NCBI RefSeq assembly: GCF_009389715.1 | Contig: NW_024068191.1 | Coordinates: 62,001 to 126,000 of the forward strand | Reading direction: 5' to 3' | Source of the DNA: Phoenix dactylifera | Taxonomy: Eukaryota > Streptophyta > Magnoliopsida > Arecales > Arecaceae | DNA: 64,000 nucleotides | In this document: positions 53,901 to 64,000 of the stretch, piece by piece | Layout: every line of letters begins with the position of its first letter | Position numbering within the stretch: the stretch's first letter is position 1 | Program-made: the position numbers and the translations under genes | Notes under the pieces: generated by a model | Told to the model about the DNA's origin: nothing | Databases searched by the model: none | What the model saw: only the letters and a program-made list of their open reading frames with translations

Positions 53901-56900
53901 TTTTTATGTCTTTACTCTTTATTTAATCATAATAATGTACTTTTATTTATTATACCCTATGTGAGGTAAAAGGTTGGTATGCATAGTAGGGTTTGAACTA
54001 TTGTAATTTGTAAAGTAATTATACCAACTTGAAGGGCAATCATCTTTTTGTATACTTATAAAATACTTGTAGAACAATTCATTGGTATAAGTAAATGTCA
54101 GTTGGCCTTATTAAATTTAGATGGTAATTTTATTTTATCTAGTGCATTGTAATTATCAACAGCCTACAAATAAAATATTAATAAGAGGGCAGGATCCATC
54201 TCAGTTATTGATAAGGGATATATCTGAGTGAGTGGATGATTCTAGCAGCTGGGTCTATTTAGATTGTGTTTATTATGTTGAGAAGCATACTTGATAAGGA
54301 GGACTTTGTGATCCAAATCCCTCTATATAACCCAAGTGGTCAGACTCCAAAGATGATCTATCAATTCTATCCATCAGAAGGATCTCATATCTGGAGGGGA
54401 CTTGGAGCTATTAGATTGTGATTAGGGATGAAAATGGATCGGATAAATATCCATTTGGCTTCTGTATCCAAAATTTAGCATCCATCTAACATTTGTATTC
54501 ATATTTATATCCATCGTAGTAAAACAGAAATAGATCCGAATACACAAATAATTAATCCGTACATGAATAATTGATTTCATTTACAATCCTATTTAGTCTC
54601 GTATAACTCTTATAAACTTCAAAGAGAAATAAGTAGCAACATCAACATCTTTTATTTGATTTTCTTTCCATATAGTGATATCTTTAATTTGGTGGATTGC
54701 ATTCTTCACCATCAGTTTTTTAAGCTAAAGTATGTAACCTAGAAGAATTGTGAGGATTCACTAAAAGAGTTAGGTGATTGAGTGGATGTAATTATTTCTT
54801 TGTCGTTTTATGTATAATCATTTGTTTGTTTTAGAAAAAGTAATAAAAAATGGAGAGGTTCACATACTCATTTTGAATTCATAAAACATAGAACAGAATA
54901 ATGTTCTATTGATAAGAACACCAGTGAGACAAGTATCCATTCCATATTCGATCTGTTTCCAGTGCTAATTGTGGTAGAGATGTAAGGCTAATACATTAGA
55001 TGCCTTGGCGTTTGGGCTCTAAATTTATCAGCACTAAGAGGTAATTCTAAACTTTGTTCCTGCAAAAGTTAAACAAACACATTTTGCCAATTGATAATAA
55101 TTCAATCCTGTTAAACATGATGATTCCTTTTGTCTGAAACAATACAAAGAGAACTTTGATAAGTCCTTTAATTTCTTCTCTAGCTGATAAATATTTTATT
55201 ATTTAAAGTGGATGCCATCTCGCAGTATTACATATTTAGCTGCCCCCCTCCCCACGTGCCAAATCCTTGCCCCACCCCTATGCATAACATAAACTTCGGA
55301 TTTTTTTGGCGCTATATAAGCATAACTAAGAAAATTCACAGTTGTATTAGGTTTTTTTTAATATTTAAGCATCTAAAAAAAAAAAATCTACACAGCATAT
55401 AACATTACAAAGGATGAATATTAATCAGGTCAAGAGCCCCACTCATTAAAAGGTTCTAGTTACTTTTAGATCTTAGAAATAATAGTGCCTCGTACATGAA
55501 AGAGATGAAAATCATCCAAAGAAATTACTCTATGATATCCACTACCTGCCAACCCAAATTCCAAGATCTCACCCTCCATCTTCCACAAGGTATCTTATCG
55601 AGGGAGCCATCTTCAACCACAAGATGATCATCTCCTTCTTTACCACTATATAGTGCTTTAAACCTCATCCTTTTCTTTTTCTTTCTTTTTACACATCATA
55701 ACCCTTTTCTACCATAGGGAAAAAAATAAGAAGAATCCTTCAATCAGATTTTCTTTTCACTCCATATCAAAAGGTGCTCAGTTTTCAGCTGAAAACTTTA
55801 TAGTAGATAAGATGCTCTCAATCAGCTGTCTTGAATAAAAAAAGAAACTAAGTTTTATGACAATGCAACTTGTGGGCATATTTATCTGAGTAATTATGAG
55901 CACATAAAGACAATGTCACCTAGAAATGTGACACAGATGTCAAATGTCCCAGTGTTCATAAGAACCAGATACGGGATCTTTAAAAAAAAACCTATATTTA
56001 GAAGTGTCCAGATAGCACTGCATAAAAATAAATACTTTTCATGCACATAATCCCATCAAAAATTCCTGTAGATAGCCATAAAAAAATATAATATAAGGAA
56101 TCATACTCTGAAATCTCTCTCGTGGCTCAAGAAGTTTATCTGGAGCCCAACTTCACTTTTTATTTTTTAAAGAAAAGTATGGTGGGGACACCACCACCAG
56201 GGTTTGAACCCTCAACCTCTCCCAGCTGAGCTTAAGGCTGGTTGGCACCCACTTCACTAGTTTACATCTTTTATCCGGACTAGGTCCAATCAATTCATCA
56301 AGGATTCACCAGTTTACATTTCAAATGAAGTTCAGGACTGGTTGAACATCCCTGAAACTCAGTGGACAACTACAGCAAGGTGCTAGCTAACTAGGTCATA
56401 TTGCATGTATCTTCTCAACATGCTGATGCAAAAAAATATTCAGGTTATCAGAAGCCGCAACAAAATGTCAGAAAAACTAAAGATAATATAACAAGTACCT
56501 TGATCACATTTCGGTGATAGAGATGAGACAGAAACGTGACTTCTCTAGCAAACTGCTTTTCCAGTCGTGCAGCCATCACTCCATTTTCGTCATCATTAGG
56601 TTGCTTGATAATTTTCACAGCAACAGGCTGATCCTTATAAATACCACGGTGTAACCTGCTATGAGCTCCAGAGGCAAACCGAAGCCCGACGTACAGTTTG
56701 GAGAGATCAACAGTCCATTTCTCTGTGGTCTCCAAGGCAGTGACTCTCCCTCCTCCATAATCAAAATATCTTGCCCAAGAAGAGTCATTCCTGCTCTTCA
56801 ACTTTTCAGAGGCTTTACCTGAAGACAAATGCTGAAGAGGACTCAGATTAGGAGGTGATGGGGAAGCGAACTCATGATGCTCATGGGACTTATCGGATTT

Positions 56901-57998
56901 CTTCCGGCTAGGAGGTGGGGTAGAGAATCTCTTTCGCATGTGTCTAGCTTCTTTAAAGACATTTGAAATGACAGTAGTGGGAATAGGAGATTTTGACCTC
57001 TGCTTGGGCTTGTTCCAATTTCTATCATTAGTAATCATACTAGAATTGTGAGAATCGGGATATAATTCAGTCCTCCCAGAAGAGATAGAAACCATGTTTG
57101 AACCTGAACTGTTAGAGCTCAAACTAGTCTTCAAGTTCTCAGAGGCTCTAATTGAAGACAAATGCAGAAAATCACTCATTTTTGGAGGTGACGGTGAAGC
57201 GAACCTGCCACTCTCAGGGGTCTTATTAGAATTTTTCCTGCTAGGTGGTGGGCTGGAGAATCTCTTTCCAATCAACTTAGCTTCTTTAAAGACATTGGAA
57301 AGGATTGTAGTCGGAAGAGGAGATAGTGACCTCTGCTTGGATTTAGAGTTCTGTTTGCTACCATCAGAAAACAAGCTAGTTTTAGGAGGCTCATAATCTG
57401 TTATAGCCCTCCCATAAGATATAGAAACCTTACCAGACTCCAAGCTCTTTGGATTCGGGCCAGAATCTCTGTCAGGATAGAAAGAGAAATCAGAAGAGTC
57501 TAAACCTGAGCCCTCTGGCTGCAGCTTCGAGGGATTACTATCTGGTCGGAGAGATAATGGAACTGAGGGCAAACTAGGAGCCACCACACTTGTCTTCTTT
57601 GTGTTTGGGCCCAAGCTGCGATCCGATCGTACCTTAGACAGCACAGAAGGATCTGAATTCAAGCTTTTCGCTTTTACAACCGGATCATTGTCGGGTTGGA
57701 AAGAGAACGGAACCGAAGACACATTTGAAGACTCTAAAATTGACGCCTTTGGCTTGAGCCCCCTCCCAGAATAGAGTCGAGCCGACGATGGAATCGCCTG
57801 GCTAGATGAATCCAGATTCGAGCTCTTCGGCTTCGATTCCAAACTTGAACTCCTATTTTTCGACTCTAGATTCAAGCTCTTCGGATTCAATTCCAAGTCA
57901 CAATCACGAATCGAAGGCGACCTCGAAGAATTCCACCGGTGATAAACGGTATGCGAAAACTTTGCCCTCCTCACCCAAGAAGTGCACTCTTCCTCCAT
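47992..57998 (-). CDS. Raf-like MAPKKK-type protein kinase (HT1-like) with long Ser-rich N-terminus, three exons
   Basis: Exons on the minus strand are 57998-56499, 50772-50317 and 48264-47992. They join in frame through GT-AG introns to 2229 bp, or 742 residues. The start is the ATG at 57998 (MEEECTSWVRRAKFSHTVYH); the longer frame begins with GTG. Residues 1-425 are Ser/Pro/Lys-rich and internally repeated. The kinase domain spans about 432-695: glycine loop FASGAHSRL, VAVK with Lys462, HRDLKPEN with Asp563, DFG at 581-583, and APE at 605-607. It should therefore be active. The domain wording (WTVDLSKLYVGLRFASGAHS, DIARGMEYIHSQGVIHRDLK) is that of the plant Raf-like group containing HT1, a CO2 and stomatal signalling kinase; the role of this gene is not known. 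Intron 1 is 5.7 kb and holds GTACC-rich and SINE repeats. Intron 2 contains a 79-bp tandem repeat. Confidence 0.9.
49945..50092. repeat. 79-bp tandem duplication
   Basis: ATGCAGGTA..GTTTGGATAG through CTAGCTAGCTATATAATT occurs from 49945 and again from 50024, nearly identical. It lies in intron 2 of the Raf-like kinase gene. Confidence 0.9.
50876..51010 (+). mobile_element. Probable decayed tRNA-derived SINE
   Basis: GTGCGAATTCGAGTCATC resembles a box B, and the following CAACCACTTT, GTTACGCATGTATCCCATCC and GAGCCCGGAGTGCC follow the order of a common plant SINE (box B, then a CGTACAT..GACCC part, then GGGAGCC). It lies in intron 1 of the Raf-like kinase, close to exon 2. No box A or target duplication is clear. 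Confidence 0.4.
52020..52260. repeat. GTACC-rich dispersed repeat, copy 3
   Basis: Words such as ACCGGTACGGTAC, CCCGTACCGGTACG and CGGTACGGTCGG crowd this part of kinase intron 1. It clearly shares vocabulary with the two stretches in SPA intron 2. Confidence 0.65.
54422..54969. mobile_element. Possible foldback element
   Basis: The left end reads TTAGGGATGAAAATGGATCGG. The right end, read in reverse complement, gives TTAGCACTGGAAACAGATCG, an imperfect match. The left part resembles the sequence at 62227. No coding capacity is seen. Confidence 0.4.
56146..56258 (-). mobile_element. tRNA-derived SINE with target-site duplication
   Basis: The element, 56158-56247 on the minus strand, carries an A-box-like AAGCTCAGCTGGGAGAGG, a B-box GGGTTCAAACCC and an A/T-rich tail (CTTTAAAAAATAAAA). 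Flanking copies of AGTGAAGT(T)GGG at 56146-56157 and 56248-56258 look like the target duplication, differing by one base. The 90-bp body is short for a SINE. It lies about 240 bp into intron 1 of the Raf-like kinase gene, in the same orientation. Confidence 0.75.
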
Positions 57999-59469
57999 TT
58001 TCTCCAATTTCACTCAACAATACCACCAACGAACGATCAAAACTCCAACCCCAATTTTTTCAATCTAAAGAGAATCTTAATCAAAGAAACCTCGACGACC
58101 AGAGCATGGATCTCAGAATCCCTCCAAATCCATCACGGAAACCCCGGCAGCAAGGCTTCTTGAACCCTACTGCCATCCTCATCGAATCCTACCGAGCTCC
58201 AGTCGGCCCCCCCAATCCGATTAAACTACTCCATAAATCCTACAAACAAAAAATCAAAAAATCAACTTTAATAGAAGGAAAAGGGGGGGAAAAAAAAGCA
58301 ACACAGGTCCCATTCAACGAACGGGTCGATGAGACCATCACTGTTTTCTTATTCACCTCATTAACATCGAAATCGGATTCAAATATCTCCTTTTCTAGAA
58401 AAGTAGCAAAAAACACCACACAGGAACCCTTTTTAGCGTCCCGGCACGGGTTCCTCGCCATCGAAAAAAAAAAAGCCCGGAATTTTATCAAACCAAAGAA
58501 GAGAGGGACAGAATGAAGCGATACCTGGATTCAAAAGAAGAAGAAAAGGGACGGCGACATAAAGAGAGAGAGAGAAAGAGAGAGAGGCGGCTCCTCCTGG
58601 CGGCCCTGCGAAACGTGGAAGAAAGACGAGATCTTTTCTTAGATTTGGAGGATGGAGAGTACGGATTTGTCCCTCCTCTTGCTCTATTTGGAGGCGTATA
58701 TTATACCGTACAAAATACGGTCCAGTCAACGGACTACTTTTAGTAATCTCGTAACAATAATTGCAGCGAGTTGATAAAGAGCACCTTCCTTTTTCTCTAA
58801 GACACCTCTCCTAGTATCTCCAGCATTTAATTGGAGAATTCAGAACAGAATAGGGCTCAAATACTTTGAAACTATATAATTACATCAGTTAATTTTGCTT
58901 TAATATAAGACCGTGAAAATTTAGTGTCCATTTTGGAGCCATATACGTCAAACTTTCAGATACGTATTTGTCGTCGTCATATATTAAATAATGTACCTAA
59001 AGAATGGCTCAAATACTTTCAAACCGCCGCCAAGTTCGTCATGAATGGTATGCAGGTCAAAGCCGAAGCTTCCATATCATGCATCATTTGCTTAAATGAG
59101 AAATGTTTATTTATTTAAAATTATTGTCAAATATTCTTGACACAAACAAAGTTGCTATTCTTCGTTCAAGCGGCCCTACAAAACTATTTCTATTTCATCG
59201 CGTCACTCTCGATTCACGCACGCGCGTGGTGATGGAAAAATAGACCCCGAGGGGGTCGTTTCCATGGTAAACGAAGAACGATGGAGTCGGAGATATTTAT
59301 ATTATCTTATATTATTCTTGACGAGAAATGGGGCGGTGGATGGGAGCAGGGCGGTTTTTTTTGTTTGCTTTCGGTTTGTTTTGGTTTTGGTGCGGGAGGG
59401 AGGCTGGCGGTCAGCTATGCTTCCCGGGATTTCGCACGGGTGCGCGCACGCACGGCTACTTACTTTATA

Positions 59470-59775
59470 ATTTAGATAATGAAATTTTATGCTCATAAAA
59501 TAAAATTATTATTGAAAAGATAATAATTAAATTAATAGTAGGCTAATATAATTATTTATTTTTTAATAGTTCATGAGTTTTATAAAAAAATTAAATAAAG
59601 TTATAAATATAATTGGATGGTTGTCTACCTAAATCAATATCTATTTTTTTTTAAGGATACGAATACGAATACGGATATTAGTTGGATACTCGAATTTCTA
59701 TTTATATCCAAATAAATTTGGATACGAAAACCGATTCAAATGAATATTATCCAATCTACTTTCATCTGTAGGTAC
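59470..59775 (-). mobile_element. Dispersed AT-rich repeat, copy on the minus strand
   Basis: Read on the minus strand, GATGAAAGTAGATTGGATAA, TTGGATATAAATAGAAATTC, CAACTAATATC and AAAATAAATAATTATATTA line up in order with 62228-62480 on the plus strand. The borders are approximate. The GATGAAAA.TGGAT.GGAT start is also shared with the element at 54422. Confidence 0.55.
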
Positions 59776-59959
59776 TGAGGTTAAAATTGATTGCTTGCAT
59801 CAAAGCTCTCATGAGATTGAGTGGGCGATAGATTTTTATCTTCTATAATCATTTCAAGTCAGCCAAATATGGTAAGCAATATACGTAGCTTCAATTTTGA
59901 TGGCTATTAGGAAAAAATAGGAAATGGTTATGCGCTTCCTCAAAGGTATTTTCTCACTT

Positions 59960-60281
59960 GGAAGCTCCCACCCCCATTACCTAAAGATCAACTTTGATGG
60001 CAGAAGGAGGCAATTGTGGTGGTATGGCATCTGTGATTAGAGGCATGTGTGCTTTTTTTTGTAGAGCAGAAGGATTTCGTTTTTATCTAGGGATGGTGGA
60101 GGACTTAGTAGATTTCGAGGCAACTCATATATTTAAGAAGATTGAGTGGCCTCAGTGGCCTGGCTAGTCATTCTGTCAACATATTATGGAAAATTTGTCT
60201 ATTGTACCTAGTTAGCTTTGGGACATTTTGTTCTCAAACTCTTTAGATTGTATTTACACTAAGATGAGACGAGACACTCAG
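59960..60281 (+). mobile_element. LINE 3' end (RNase H remnant)
   Basis: The plus strand reads like the RNase H end of a plant LINE: a P-rich lead (LPPPLPK-like), INFDG, MASVIRGMCACFFVEQKDF in pieces across frames, and finally LWDILFSNSLDCIYTKMRRD. It is broken by stops and frameshifts. The end runs straight into the AAT repeat. Confidence 0.5.
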
Positions 60282-60494
<213 letters not shown>

Positions 60495-62226
60495 TGCTCG
60501 AAAGTTATTTGAAAGTTTAGCAACTCTCTTTCGCTTGCTAGCAAAGATTTGATGCACTGATTGTTAAAGAATTATGTGTAACTTGATTTTATTTGAGATG
60601 ACGCATATCTAGAGTACTACGGATTGGGTAGTGGCTTATGTGACCAACTATACTAAGATTGTATTGTAGAATTTCGAAAATGATCTTCTTACTCATTTTT
60701 TGAATATCTTATTTTTTTAATTCTCATAAAAGTATCCATACATGCATGGCATAGTATTTCAGAATTACTAAAAAAAAACCTTGATGCACCTAACATCTTG
60801 CGACCAGTATGAAAGAAAATTTGAGTGAACTCTAAACCAAACGGAATGAAGCCAGTCACGTTGGACCTGGTTTTGATCAGAGTATCCTCGGACTTGGGGA
60901 TGCAAAAATGTAGGTGGATAATGTTGCCAGGCGTGAGGATTTGGCTAGAATTTATTTAACTCAAGATTGGATCCAAGAACTGAGCTGTGCTTGAATTCAA
61001 GTCCAACAGTTTTCGACAAGATCAAGGTTTTTTCGGTTCTTTCTGAATTTTTGTGATGCCAAATCCACTTGGAGTCCAGTAGTATAGAGTTTATGACTCC
61101 AAGGCCCAGAGCCCCGAATCAGGAAAAGAAATTCATAGGGATAACATATCCACAGATGGAATAGAAAACCTCGTGGAAAGAGGTAAGCAAAATTTTTAAT
61201 TTATCTGAAACCAACAGTTCTTTAGGCTTCTTTTTGACCTTTTTGTGCCCTTTTTGCATAGATCAAAAACCATTCTTACTTTTGTTTTGTTCACATGGAT
61301 GATATTACAAGCACAAACACATCCATCACCATTGAAACTAAGATAAAGTACACATGATACACACTTTATATGAGAGAAGAACGTATTTGATGGATAATTA
61401 TAACTTCACTAATCAAAATTATTTGAAGGATATTTGATATTCACCACATTAATCTCATCAACTTCTTTCTCTCTTGATTACTTTAGAGTGATGAATATGG
61501 AGGGATGCGATAATAAAAACAATTATTTTTTTACAAGAGATGCATATATAAAAATAGATAGTAGATATATACACAAAAAGACCACGTGAGAGACGATTTT
61601 GGAGGCTCATATTAAAGAATACATAGTAGGGGTGGATATAGACTATGGGACCCAATCCATAAAAATATGTTTTAATACTGGAGATATTTTTTTGTTGTTA
61701 CGAAATTCCTAAAATAGGCATATTAAAAAGATAATAGTATTACTTCAGAAGGATATTTTAAAGCTACTGCATATTAAACACTCAATGAAAATGGACCTAA
61801 TCAATTCCGCCAAGGAAAACCCAAAACTAGATTTCGACAAATCCTACTAGAATTTGACCCACCTTCAGCGTAGGACGCAGCTATTTAATTGACTACCATT
61901 CTATCGAAGAACAATTTAGTCCAAACAATCAATATGTGAATAATTTATCACCTATTTAAGAAAATATTGAGAGCAAATCAGAATCTCATATCAATACATA
62001 TCATGCTAATTGTCAAACATGCTAACCCAACTTGACCCAATAAAATGATAGTGTGATTAGGTTAAGGTTGAGCCCAAACCGAGTCACACTTTCAGCAGGC
62101 AATTGGCCACGTTCTCGGATAGGGGTTGCATCTTCCGCACGAAGGAATGATGCACCTTTTTCTTGCACGCATCTACCGTTGGATTGCGCAATGGTGACCT
62201 CGAGATTTGTGCAGTGTATGACTCAA

Positions 62227-62660
62227 GGGTAGAGGTGAAAATGGATTGGATCACATTCGTTCGAATCTATTTGTATATCCGGATTTATCCGGATATAAAT
62301 AGAAATTTAAGCATCTAACTAATATCAAAAATTTTGCCAAATATTTCAACTATCTAATCCATATCCGAATATCTGATTCTATTTGTAACTTATTTAATTT
62401 TATATGTCACTCATAATTTTTTTTAAAAAATAAATGACCATATTAATAAACTATTAACTTAATTTATCATCCACTTAGTAATATTTTTAATTTTATAGTT
62501 ATAAAGTTTAATTATCCGATTTATATACGTATTTGTATTTATATTTTTGATATCTGATTTATATCTATATCTGTTTAAAATAAATATAGATATAAAGTTT
62601 TGTTTCCAACTAATACTCATATTTATATCTATATTTTCAAATAAAATAACTATAAACAAG
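62227..62660 (+). mobile_element. Dispersed AT-rich repeat, copy on the plus strand
   Basis: It begins GGTAGAGGTGAAAATGGATT, followed by CCGGATATAAATAGAAATTT and TCTAACTAATATC, matching the minus-strand copy at 59470-59775. It ends about 250 bp before the dihydroorotase ATG. It has no coding capacity. Confidence 0.55.
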
Positions 62661-62905
62661 AATATACTAAAATATTTATTCGACCTAATTTTGAGGTGCT
62701 TTGAGAGCTGTGCTGAGCGCCAACCAAGTCGCTAAAGAAGACCGATCATTCCTTTGTGCAAAAGATACAACCCGAACCCGTTCCGACCCGTTCCGAATTC
62801 ATCCGGCTGAAAACCGAAGTAGGGTCCGGTTGTCGGGACTCCGACCCTAGATTCTCCTCTCCGATCTTCCCATCCCTTCTTCTCTGTAGCTCGATCGCCC
62901 GTTCA

Positions 62906-63984
62906 ATGCTCGCTTACTGTTCGATCCAATTCCTCACAGGCCTACCGGGCTCCTCCGTGACCCTCTCTCGCCAACCAAACCTCCTTCCCCTCCGCCCGGC
63001 TGCGTGGAAACCCTGTCCACTGACATCAAAGGAAGTGAAGATGGAGCTTACTCTGACGAGGCCCGACGATTGGCACCTCCACCTTCGCGATGGCGACCTC
63101 CTACAAGCCGTCGTGCCTCATAGGTTCGGCTTTCTATTTTCTCCTCCTTGATTTTATTAATAGTCTCTGGAGCTGTAATGCTTATTCTTCGCCTAAAGAA
63201 CCAGTTTGTATTGAGTGCAGTGCCGGCCATTTTGGAAGGGCAATTGTGATGCCCAATTTGAAGCCTCCCATCATTACCACGGCCGCCGCTTTGGCTTACC
63301 GAGAATCTATACTCAAGGCGTTGCCCCCAAACAGTGGCTTCGATCCGTTGATGACTCTCTACCTGACTGATAACACGAGCCCGGAGGAGATCAAGCTTGC
63401 CAGTGAGTCAAACTAACAATACCCTTTTTGTATGATTTCTGTATTTGTTTTCGAAAACCCTAGAAGAAAAATGAACTAGATTGAACAACATTTACACCAC
63501 CATGAGTGTTCTGTGGATAATATTGCTCTATCCTTTGCATGAACTTGATCCTGCTACAATTATATGTTGACGATCCTTTGCGTGCCTAGAGTATGGAGCA
63601 GCATATTTAATCTTGGTTAGCATCTTTGAGATTTCCCCCGCTTGAAGAATCAGCATCTTTGAATCAAATCAGTAACCTGGTTTGTAATGGTGACATACAG
63701 TAAATTTTGTAATTAGCATCTTTTAGTCTTCCTAATCTTATCCAACGAGGATGGATCGGTTTGTTTTTCTGCTTTCGACTTTGTTATGCCATCTTGCTAT
63801 GTTAGTTTTTGTATCATCTTTTTGACAATGTTGATGTCAATTTTTAGGAAGGAGTGGTGTGGTTTTTGCCGTAAAACTGTACCCTGCTGGAGCAACAACC
63901 AATTCACAAGATGGCGTTACAGATGTTTTTGGGAAATGTTTACCTGTCCTTGAGGAGATGGTAGAGCAAAGTATGCCTTTGCTG
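62906..63984 (+). CDS. PYR4: Dihydroorotase, organelle-targeted (5' part, cut by the window end)
   Basis: Exons seen are 62906-63123, 63221-63402 and 63848-63984, the last ending at a GTAGGT donor with the rest beyond the window. The frame gives about 179 residues. Residues 1-46 are rich in Ser/Leu/Pro/Arg and look like a transit peptide, as in plant pyrimidine-pathway enzymes. The enzyme core starts [19 protein letters not shown] and holds the zinc-binding HxH pair (His57, His59), [29 protein letters not shown] and [20 protein letters not shown]. Lys143 matches the lysine that is carbamylated to bridge the two zincs. The reaction is closure of carbamoyl-aspartate to dihydroorotate, the third step of pyrimidine synthesis. 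The ATG at 62906 is the first in this frame. An internal ATG at 63041 would give an untargeted form. Confidence 0.9.
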
Positions 63985-64000
63985 GTAGGTAAAATCCAGA

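Noticed and set aside
57806-58516. Long plus-strand open frame opposite the kinase 5' end
   Set aside because: It is antisense to kinase exon 1 and its upstream region, is low-complexity, and has no recognisable domain.

Overview
The window is nuclear DNA from a flowering plant. Genes have many exons with mostly GT-AG introns, several introns of 2.4-5.7 kb, AT-rich intergenic DNA, and scattered plant retroelements and MITE-like repeats. The gene families are plant-type: SPA, plant Raf-like kinase, DUF616, GT14 and DUF506. Protein wording and the long repeat-filled introns suggest a monocot, possibly a palm, but that is inference only.

Six protein-coding genes can be modelled. From left to right they are: (1) a DUF616 (MUCI70/TOD1-like) Golgi-type membrane protein, minus strand, nine exons, 707-10381; (2) a SPA-type light-signalling repressor of the SPA3/SPA4 subgroup, plus strand, seven exons, 14928-25801, head-to-head with the first; (3) a DUF506 protein, plus strand, three exons, 31274-33278; (4) a GT14 beta-glucuronosyltransferase-like enzyme, plus strand, four exons, 42184-44314; (5) a Raf-like (HT1-type) protein kinase with a long N-terminal extension, minus strand, three exons, 47992-57998, tail-to-tail with gene 4; (6) the 5' part of an organelle-targeted dihydroorotase, plus strand, from 62906 and cut by the window end. 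Genes 5 and 6 are head-to-head. This is an ordinary plant gene neighbourhood. No operon or multi-gene system is apparent, and I see no undescribed defence or biosynthetic system.

The space between genes holds mobile DNA: a decayed LINE on the minus strand (34460-37340), interrupted by a possible solo LTR; a LINE 3' end that runs into a 213-bp AAT microsatellite; two copies of one MITE; a 463-bp insertion with a perfect 12-bp target duplication; a tRNA-derived SINE with target duplication inside the kinase gene; a paired 280-bp repeat resembling a tiny LTR element; and a repeat family rich in GTACC.

The most interesting observations are local duplications that touch gene structure: a duplicated splice acceptor in the GT14 gene, a duplicated exon tail in the DUF616 gene, a probable GC-AG intron in the SPA gene, an internally repeated N-terminus in the Raf-like kinase, and a decayed unidentified reading frame at 34056-34473. 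All exon borders were read by eye from splice motifs, frame continuity and remembered family sequence. None was tested by alignment.
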